Assembly (NCBI GenBank): GCA_030145035.1
Contig: JAQYWL010000478.1
Span: 1-10,738 of the forward strand
Source: Desulfobacteria bacterium
Lineage (GTDB): Bacteria > Desulfobacterota > Desulfobacteria > Desulfobacterales > C00003060
DNA length: 10,738 nt
Direction: 5' to 3'
Positions 6,375-10,738 of this stretch are shown here, piece by piece; positions within the stretch are counted from its first letter, which is position 1; each line of letters begins with the position of its first letter. Under the pieces are notes generated by a model that saw only the letters and a program-made list of their open reading frames with translations, ran no database searches and was not told where the DNA came from. The translations under genes and the position numbers were made by a program.

Positions 6375-7274
6375 TTAGAATGTCTTGTCTATGACAGGTA
6401 CAACCTGTTTCTTACGGGACATGAGGCCGTCAATCCACACCGACTTGTCGCCGATCGTGGTATTAAAAGCCTTCTCCATCTTGGCCTTGTCACCGGCATA
6501 ATAAAGCTCGGAGCCTTCCTTGATAATATCCGTAGCGACGAAGATGAGCATCTCGTAACCTTCTTTGCCCTTCAAGTCGTTAAGGAAATCCATGACCTCA
6601 GACGCCCGATTGTAAACATCATTGATATCTACGACCTCGGTCTGGCCGATGCCAACCTTGTTGCCGGCAAAGTCAAAATCCTTAAAGTCGGCCAGGACAA
6701 CATCTTTGATCGGCTTATCCGATATATTGGCCTTTGCCTTTTTTACGTCGATGCCAAATGTCTCGATGTCGTCAATGCCCGCTATCTTGGCCAATTCTGC
6801 TGCGACGACCTTATCTTCTTCGGTCGTGGTTGGTGACTTGAAAATGACCGTATCAGAAAGGAGCGCACCGAGCAGAAGGCCTGCCATTGCCTTATCCTTG
6901 GCCACTTCATCCTTATACAGTTTGGCCAGAATGGTAGCCGTGCTGCCCACCGGCTCCACATGGATGGCGATAGGGTCGGGATAGTTAAAATTCATCTTGT
7001 GATGGTCGATAATTTCGACCACCTCCGCCTTGTCTATGTTATCCGGAGCCTGGCTGGCCTCATTGTGATCCACCAGCACCAGCTTCTTGCCCTCGGCGCC
7101 ACCCAGGTCCCCAGGCACAGGCACCCCAAATTTATCGAGCACAAAGGCTGTTTCTTCGTTGATCGCTCCCTGGGTGACAGGGGTATAGCCCTTTATCTTG
7201 GCATAAACGATCGCTGAAACCACGGTATCCGTATCCGGACTCTTGTGACCTACTACGTATACATCGTCTCCCAT
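6375..7274 (-). CDS. ppaC: Manganese-dependent inorganic pyrophosphatase (family II, DHH superfamily)
   Basis: The 299-residue protein hydrolyses pyrophosphate to two phosphates in the cytosol, pulling biosynthetic reactions forward. The DHH domain carries VGHKSPDTDTV with metal ligands H10, D14 and D16, a DHN at 69-71, the signature DHH at 90-92 (EIIDHHKMNF) and SDT around D141. The DHHA2 domain ends with the substrate-binding SRKK at 286-289. Length fits soluble family II enzymes without CBS insertions. The ATG at 7274 is chosen over the in-frame ATG at 7292 because AAGGAGG lies 8 bases before 7274 and would fall inside the coding sequence with the longer start. A near-consensus promoter lies upstream and a strong terminator downstream, so the gene is monocistronic. 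Family II enzymes are common in sulfate-reducing Desulfobacterota, which produce much pyrophosphate during sulfate activation; that link to this organism is inference. Confidence 0.96.
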   Translation of the reverse strand: MGDDVYVVGHKSPDTDTVVSAIVYAKIKGYTPVTQGAINEETAFVLDKFGVPVPGDLGGAEGKKLVLVDHNEASQAPDNIDKAEVVEIIDHHKMNFNYPDPIAIHVEPVGSTATILAKLYKDEVAKDKAMAGLLLGALLSDTVIFKSPTTTEEDKVVAAELAKIAGIDDIETFGIDVKKAKANISDKPIKDVVLADFKDFDFAGNKVGIGQTEVVDINDVYNRASEVMDFLNDLKGKEGYEMLIFVATDIIKEGSELYYAGDKAKMEKAFNTTIGDKSVWIDGLMSRKKQVVPVIDKTF

Positions 7275-7347
7275 TTTCTTGCCCTCCTTCATTACATTAA
7301 GTTGTTATTATTGAATATTTAGTGAGAACTCGCTTTTTGGAGGGGCC

Positions 7348-7376
7348 ACTATATGTGAAATGGGGTTGTGTGTCAA
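7348..7376 (-). promoter_or_regulatory. Sigma-70 type promoter of ppaC
   Basis: On the minus strand TTGACA (7376-7371) and TATAGT (7353-7348) are separated by 17 bases. The start near 7341 gives a 5' leader of about 67 bases. The near-consensus boxes suit a constitutively expressed housekeeping enzyme. Confidence 0.85.
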
Positions 7377-7596
7377 GGGGAAATTTGCTGATCAAACCTG
7401 TTTAATGCTAATATTATTCAATAAATACGATTGCTTATAGAGGTCAAAGAAACCAGGCTTTACCCAAATCTGTTCCGTTTTCTGTCTGGAGGATTTGACC
7501 CCGGCAAGATCGCCAGGTTTGGAAAGTCCCACGGTATAGTCATCAACCGTTTTGCAAGATAAAAACGCCGAGGGCTTTTCCGGAATGAAGACAAGA
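7377..7596 (-). other. Spacer between rsmI and the ppaC promoter, with a weak hairpin and an uncertain open frame
   Basis: About 220 bases lie between the rsmI stop and the ppaC promoter. At 7562-7579 AAAAGCC and GGCGTTTT can pair with one bulged base and are followed by a T, a weak candidate terminator for the rsmI transcript. A minus-strand frame is open from 7616 to the TGA at 7394-7392 (about 74 codons). It has no ATG and no ribosome binding site; a GTG at 7532 is the only plausible start. Its translation includes SYLLNNISIKQV near the end and resembles no family I recognise. Confidence 0.4.
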
Positions 7597-8673
7597 TTAG
7601 CCTTCTTTTTTGAGCTTCAAGGCCTCCTCATAAACAACCTTCCTGGAAAGGCCATATTTCCTGGCAACCTCTTTTGCCAGGTCCGACAAGGGGCGACCCG
7701 TCTCAAGGTGCAACTGCGTAAGGTCTCGCATAAGCGAGTTGCGGTCGAATTCCGCGGCTCGTTCACAGCCTCCCACCAGGAGCGTACATTCACCTTTCAG
7801 GGGAGGACGACCTGCCAACACTTTCAGTATGTTGCTCAATGATTCTCTGAGGATTTCCTCATGAACCTTGGTCAGTTCGCGTGCCACCACGGCGTTTCGG
7901 TCTCCCATCAGATTGATAATTTCCTGCATCAGACCCAGAAGCCGTTTGGGAGACTCATAGAAAATGAGGGTTCGGGGCTCTCCTTTTAGTCTTTCCAGGA
8001 AGTCTTTGCGCTTGGCTGGTTTGCGGGGAACAAATCCTACAAAAACAAAGCTGTCTGTAGGAAGTCCTGATACACTCAATGCGGCAACAAAGGCCGATGC
8101 CCCCGGGATCGGGACAACCGGAATGGCTGCCCGGATGGCTGCCCGGACAAGATAATGGCCCGGGTCTGATACAGAAGGGGTGCCTGCATCCGTTACAAGG
8201 GCAATGGAGTTTCCGGCCTTGAGTTTTTCGACAAGGCCCGGGGTGCGCTTCTCTTTATTGTGGTCATGGTATGAGAGAAGTGGCGTGGAAACCTCGTAGC
8301 GTGTAAGCAGCTTCCTGGTGTGTCTGGTATCTTCGGCCGCGATCAGCCCCACCTCTTTCAGGGTGTGGATGGCTCGCAAGGTGATGTCTTCCATGTGGCC
8401 GATAGGCGTGGCTACCACAAAGAGTGTACCGGGGGCGGCGGAAGAACTTAGGGGCTTCGCCCCCCTTCGACTTTGCTCAGGGTGGTGAGCTTGCCCTTCG
8501 ACCTTGCTCAGGGCGGTGAGCCCGTCGAACCGTCGAACCACAATTGGAGTACCTGCCCGCCATCGCTCCCGCCTGCCCGCTTGTGCCTCGCAATGGCAGG
8601 CGGGCTCAGGCGAGGCAGGCGGGTTGGAGTGATGGAGTACTGGAGTGATGGGCATGTTTGTTATTCGAGACAT
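7597..8673 (-). CDS. rsmI: 16S rRNA (cytidine-1402 2'-O)-methyltransferase with an in-frame repeat-encoded N-terminal insertion
   Basis: RsmI uses S-adenosylmethionine to methylate the ribose of C1402 in the 16S rRNA decoding centre. The conserved part starts at residue 82: GTLFVVATPIG, then AAEDTRHTRKLL, SYHDHN, TDAGTPSVSDPG, PIPGASAFVAALSVSGLP, TLIFYESPKRL, VVARELTKVHEE and a C-terminal helical domain. This core is about 277 residues, the family norm. Residues 8 to about 77 are encoded by a dispersed repeat (8444-8651) and have no family counterpart. ATG 8673 shares its A with the TGA of yraN, the TGATG arrangement of translationally coupled genes, which suggests it is the ancestral start and that the repeat landed just downstream. 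No good start lies between repeat and core; GTG at 8418 would remove the first strand, and a GTG inside the repeat (codon 45) is possible. Function of the extended protein is unproven. Confidence 0.93.
   Translation of the reverse strand: MSRITNMPITPVLHHSNPPASPEPACHCEAQAGRRERWRAGTPIVVRRFDGLTALSKVEGQAHHPEQSRRGAKPLSSSAAPGTLFVVATPIGHMEDITLRAIHTLKEVGLIAAEDTRHTRKLLTRYEVSTPLLSYHDHNKEKRTPGLVEKLKAGNSIALVTDAGTPSVSDPGHYLVRAAIRAAIPVVPIPGASAFVAALSVSGLPTDSFVFVGFVPRKPAKRKDFLERLKGEPRTLIFYESPKRLLGLMQEIINLMGDRNAVVARELTKVHEEILRESLSNILKVLAGRPPLKGECTLLVGGCERAAEFDRNSLMRDLTQLHLETGRPLSDLAKEVARKYGLSRKVVYEEALKLKKEG
8444..8651. repeat. Composite palindromic repeat inside the 5' end of rsmI (copy 2)
   Basis: Outer blocks 8444-8460 and 8541-8651 are the same element as at 1282-1411 (17 of 17 and 110 of 111 identical). 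Between them lie two TTCGAC palindromes (8463-8493 and 8494-8540, the latter with a repeated GTCGAACC at its end) related to 1635-1673. The whole composite reads through without a stop in the rsmI frame, giving residues such as VLHHSNPPASPEPACHCEAQ and KVEGQAHHPEQSRRGAK. The nested arrangement suggests one repeat type entered the other. Confidence 0.93.
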
Positions 8674-9077
8674 CAGTAGGCAAGGTCAAAGGCATTCTTG
8701 ATGATTTCAACGTCCGGGTCGCCTGGCAGCAGGCGGATGGCCACGACATCAAAGCGGGCCTTCTTCCCCATCTGCTCAGTCTCTTTCAGGTATTTGAGGG
8801 CCACCATCGATATCTTACGCTGCTTTCGGGGTGTCACGGCCCACTTGGGTCCTCCAAAGTCACCTGTTCGTCGGGCCTTTACTTCGACAAAGGCAAGTAC
8901 ACGACCGTCTCGGGCGATGATATCGATCTCGCCCAATTTACAACGATAGTTTTGTTCAATAATCTCATATCCTTTTTTCTTCAAAAATCTCACAGCAATG
9001 GATTCACCGCTTTCCCCGGTGTGGCGCCTCCCATCATTGGCCGGGCCTTCTGGTTTTTGAATACACTTTCCAAACAT
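8673..9077 (-). CDS. yraN: YraN / UPF0102 family endonuclease-like protein
   Basis: The 134-residue protein has the family's core: GESGESIAVRFLKKKGYEI, then LGEIDIIARDG (E50, D52), then FVEVKARR (E65, K67) and TPRKQRKI. These form the D-ExK nuclease-type fold shared with Holliday junction resolvases and restriction enzymes; the cellular function of the family is not established. ATG 9077 is preferred over the in-frame TTG at 9095; neither has a good ribosome binding site, so the start is uncertain. The TGA stop overlaps the ATG of rsmI by one base (TGATG), implying translational coupling. The order rnhB, yraN, rsmI is common in this group, but here 274 bases of mostly repeat sequence separate yraN from rnhB. 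Confidence 0.9.
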   Translation of the reverse strand: MFGKCIQKPEGPANDGRRHTGESGESIAVRFLKKKGYEIIEQNYRCKLGEIDIIARDGRVLAFVEVKARRTGDFGGPKWAVTPRKQRKISMVALKYLKETEQMGKKARFDVVAIRLLPGDPDVEIIKNAFDLAY

Positions 9078-9172
9078 ATACGCCGCCAGTCTCAAGTTAC
9101 GGTCTGTTTCGTGCTTACTCGTTTGGAGTTGATCCGTAAGGATTTTATTCCCACCGTTAAATAAAAGGCTTA

Positions 9173-9242
9173 CGCCTGCCCGCCATTGCCTGGGGTGCTC
9201 GCATTTTTGCTACCCGGCGAGCGTGGTGCTGGCAGGCGGGCC
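9173..9242 (+). repeat. Palindromic repeat unit between rnhB and yraN
   Basis: The unit starts with CGCCTGCCCGCCATTGCC (9173-9190), has GCTACCCGGCGAGCGTGG at 9209-9226 (exact reverse complement of 1522-1539) and ends with GGCAGGCGGGCC (9231-9242). Arms GCCCGCC/GGCGGGC and GCTCGC/GCGAGC can form a nested hairpin. It sits in the rnhB-yraN spacer and may affect transcript stability or readthrough. Confidence 0.85.
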
Positions 9243-9319
9243 TTAACTCCTGTGCTGTTGGTACTTACTCCCTACCGATATAAGCAAAAGCGGGTTAACC
9301 AAATGTTTACTTCACGTCA

Positions 9320-9350
9320 AATCCGCAATCCACAATCTAAAATCTAAAAT
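9320..9350. repeat. Heptamer array (AATCNNN type)
   Basis: Four consecutive 7-base units, AATCCGC, AATCCAC, AATCTAA and AATCTAA, end directly at the rnhB stop codon (9354-9352). Confidence 0.75.
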
Positions 9351-9351
9351 T

Positions 9352-9960
9352 CTATAGGAACTCTTTAACACCGCGGAAGGTTTTCCTGTGAATCGAGCAA
9401 TATCCAAAAGTGCGAATCGCAGCACGGTGCTCTTCAGTGCCGTACCCTTTATTCTTGCCAAAGCCAAATTCCGGAAACTCCTCGTCATAAAGGGCCATGA
9501 GTCGATCCCGAGTCACCTTGGCAATGACAGACGCCGCCGCAATGCACAGGCACCGACTGTCACCATGCTTGATGACCTGCTGTGGGACCGGAGATCTAAT
9601 TGGAAAGGTACCGTCAACCAGCAAGTAATCCGGGGTTGGTCTAAGATTATCCACTGCCATGCGCATGGACAAGAGGGAAGCCCGAAGGATATTGATCCGG
9701 TCTATTTCTGCCGGATCAACAATCCCTATCCCTATAGAGACTGCCTGCTCGTAGATCGCATCAAAAAACTGTTCTCGCCTTTGGGGGCTCAATCTCTTGG
9801 AATCATCAAGATGGGGGAGATAAAACTCTTGAGGGAGGATGACTGCTGAGGCCACTACCGGACCGGCCAGAGGGCCCCTTCCGGCTTCGTCGATGCCGGC
9901 TATTTTTGAATACCCCTGTTTTCGGGCTTGTTTTTCAAACTGGTCAGGATTGGTGTCCAC
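9352..9960 (-). CDS. rnhB: Ribonuclease HII
   Basis: RNase HII cuts the RNA strand of RNA/DNA hybrids and starts removal of single ribonucleotides from DNA. The 202-residue length is typical. The N-terminal GIDEAGRGPLAGPV gives catalytic D24 and E25 plus the GRG motif (27-29). LLVDG supplies D116 and KHGDSRCLCIAAASVIAKV supplies D134, completing the DEDD set. NKGYGTEEH with Y173 is the expected substrate-recognition segment near the C-terminus. The start is GTG at 9960, the first start after an in-frame TGA; the ribosome binding site is poor (GGATC). It lies 217 bases downstream of rplS and 274 upstream of yraN, wider than the tight spacing usual for this cluster, with repeats in both gaps. 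A TATAAT at 10048-10043 (minus) lacks a good -35 partner, so a private promoter is unproven. Confidence 0.96.
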   Translation of the reverse strand: MDTNPDQFEKQARKQGYSKIAGIDEAGRGPLAGPVVASAVILPQEFYLPHLDDSKRLSPQRREQFFDAIYEQAVSIGIGIVDPAEIDRINILRASLLSMRMAVDNLRPTPDYLLVDGTFPIRSPVPQQVIKHGDSRCLCIAAASVIAKVTRDRLMALYDEEFPEFGFGKNKGYGTEEHRAAIRTFGYCSIHRKTFRGVKEFL

Positions 9961-9977
9961 GATTCATGATCCAAAAA

Positions 9978-10005
9978 AATTGACGATTTTCGATTGAAGA
10001 TTGAC
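9978..10005. repeat. Heptamer array (GATTNNN type)
   Basis: Four 7-base units, AATTGAC, GATTTTC, GATTGAA and GATTGAC, lie just upstream of the rnhB start codon. Period and placement match the array at the other end of rnhB. Confidence 0.65.
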
Positions 10006-10177
10006 TATTTGAGGAAGGAAATCTTGATTCTTGAATAGTAGCATTATAGTTTTTTGAAGACAGTTAGGCTCGCTTTTTCAATAGGCTAAATTGATACCTT
10101 GAATATTCAATCCATTTCTTAGGTAACCGGTTGGGCTCGCATAAATTGTGCCGATCTGGGAAACAGTCTGTTCGGAA
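10006..10177. other. rplS-rnhB spacer with short palindromes, no gene seen
   Basis: No open frame of note and no intrinsic terminator after rplS were found. Visible structure is limited to TTGAATATTCAA (10099-10110), AACCGGTT (10125-10132), AACAG-T-CTGTT (10162-10172) and a direct repeat GTTNGGCTCGC at 10063-10073 and 10130-10140. None matches a binding site I can name. Confidence 0.5.
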
Positions 10178-10525
10178 CTAGTGCGGGCGCAGTTCCTTGA
10201 TCCTGGCCGCTTTGCCTCTGCGTTTTCTGAGGTAATAGAGACGCGAGCGACGAACCCGGCCACGAGAAACAACCTCGATTTTCTCGATGTTGGGGGAATA
10301 CAGGGGGAAAATGCGCTCCACCCCGATCCCGTAGGAGACTTTGCGCACCGTGAATGTGGAATTCGTGGTTCCTTTGCGCTTCCTGATGACAGCCCCTTTA
10401 AAGACCTGAATCCGCTCCTTGTCCCCTTCTTTGATCTTAACATGCACCCTTACCGTATCGCCGGGTTTGAAATACGGCAGGTCAAATCGCATTTGTTCCT
10501 TTTCAATTGCCTTGATAGCTTCCAT
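10178..10525 (-). CDS. rplS: 50S ribosomal protein L19
   Basis: L19 sits at the interface of the 30S and 50S subunits. The 115-residue length is normal. Family features are FKPGDTVRVHVKI, RIQVFKGAVI, TFTVRKVSYGIGVERIFPLY, and the basic C-terminal part with GRVRRSRLYYLRKRRGKAARI. ATG 10525 is chosen because GGAGG stands 5 bases upstream; the TTG at 10537 would put that site inside the gene. In most bacteria rplS follows rpsP, rimM and trmD; here at least 200 bases of non-coding, repeat-bearing sequence lie upstream up to the window edge, so the link to trmD cannot be seen. No clear promoter was found in that stretch. A 25-base palindromic leader sequence shared with the aromatic fusion gene immediately precedes the ribosome binding site. 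Confidence 0.97.
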   Translation of the reverse strand: MEAIKAIEKEQMRFDLPYFKPGDTVRVHVKIKEGDKERIQVFKGAVIRKRKGTTNSTFTVRKVSYGIGVERIFPLYSPNIEKIEVVSRGRVRRSRLYYLRKRRGKAARIKELRPH

Positions 10526-10534
10526 GTCTTCCTC

Positions 10535-10559
10535 CAAGTCATAAAATCGCTGCGCGATT
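10535..10559 (-). repeat. 25-base palindromic leader sequence, copy 2
   Basis: On the minus strand AAATCGCGCAGCGATTT (up to 10560) forms a seven-pair hairpin with a three-base loop, followed by TATGACTTG and the GGAGG of rplS. It matches 5996-6020 at 22 of 25 positions; most of the hairpin arms are conserved and the loop-side base differs. Confidence 0.8.
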
Positions 10560-10636
10560 TAGCATCCTTCATTCCTCGGTTTACACTTTTCAAGAATGCG
10601 GGCGCCAAGAGATAAATTCTTTTGTTCCTACTTTTT

Positions 10637-10661
10637 GGTGTCAGGTGTCAGGTGTCAGGTG
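10637..10661. repeat. Heptamer array (GGTGTCA), 3.6 copies
   Basis: Three perfect GGTGTCA units and a partial fourth lie in tandem upstream of rplS, next to the palindromic repeat at the window end. Confidence 0.9.
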
Positions 10662-10674
10662 CAAGAAACGCAAG

Positions 10675-10738
10675 ACCTGCCCGCCATTGCCGTGTATGCG
10701 GGCATTGTAACCTCGCTGTGACGCAGGCGTTGGCAGGC
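10675..10738 (+). repeat. Palindromic repeat unit, cut by the window edge
   Basis: It begins with the core CCTGCCCGCCATTGCC (10676-10691). Bases 10675-10709 match the minus strand of 1540-1574 at 32 of 35 positions. The closing arm (TTGGCAGGC) reaches the last base of the window. Confidence 0.85.

Noticed and set aside
7275..7292. Longer ppaC start at 7292
   Set aside because: It would place the AAGGAGG ribosome binding site inside the gene; the conserved sequence begins right after the ATG at 7274.
8473..8679. Plus-strand 68-codon frame at the rsmI start
   Set aside because: It lies almost entirely in the repeat and shares the peptide MAGGLRRGRRVGVMEYWSDG with the copy near 1341.
10043..10048. 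TATAAT as the -10 box of an rnhB promoter
   Set aside because: No acceptable -35 box lies 16-18 bases upstream; nearest TTGAAA is 27 bases away.
10637..10661. CRISPR-like direct repeats
   Set aside because: Units are 7 bases in direct tandem with no spacers and no cas genes nearby.

Overview
The window looks like a chromosomal segment of a Desulfobacterota (deltaproteobacterial) genome. This rests on the minus-strand gene order rplS, rnhB, yraN, rsmI, on a SpoVR/PrkA pair, on a family II (Mn-dependent) pyrophosphatase, and on intergenic spacers full of GC-rich palindromes and short heptamer arrays. The lineage is inferred from gene content only; nothing here is a taxonomic marker.

Layout. 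1-1227 (+) is the 3' part of a SpoVR-family gene, cut by the window edge. 1228-1728 is a 500-base spacer made almost entirely of dispersed repeats. 1729-4053 (+) encodes a 774-residue PrkA-family AAA+ protein. The other genes are on the minus strand. 4101-5978 is an unusual fusion of type I-beta DAHP synthase with prephenate dehydratase plus ACT domain, preceded by a leader region (about 6234 to 5979). 6375-7274 is ppaC with its own promoter and terminator. 7597-8673 is rsmI, 8673-9077 yraN, 9352-9960 rnhB and 10178-10525 rplS.

The best discovery is the leader of the DAHP synthase-prephenate dehydratase gene. It has a near-consensus promoter, a 29-codon leader peptide with a Phe-Phe pair and a third Phe codon, four consecutive RNA stems of which neighbours exclude each other, and a strong intrinsic terminator before the structural gene. 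Read together these form a complete phenylalanine transcription attenuator. The enzyme it would control combines the first step of the shikimate pathway with the first committed step after prephenate toward Phe, and carries a possible allosteric domain at each end. Supply and commitment would then be controlled by one polypeptide and one leader.

The second notable feature is a composite repeat of about 208 bases lying in frame inside the 5' end of rsmI. It adds about 70 residues of repeat-encoded sequence ahead of the methyltransferase domain without breaking the reading frame or the TGATG overlap with yraN. The same repeat lies between spoVR and prkA. Other palindromic units of one broad family lie at 1503-1574, 9173-9242 and 10675-10738. 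A separate 25-base palindromic leader sequence occurs just upstream of the ribosome binding sites of both the aromatic fusion gene and rplS. No CRISPR array, transposase, tRNA or rRNA gene was seen.
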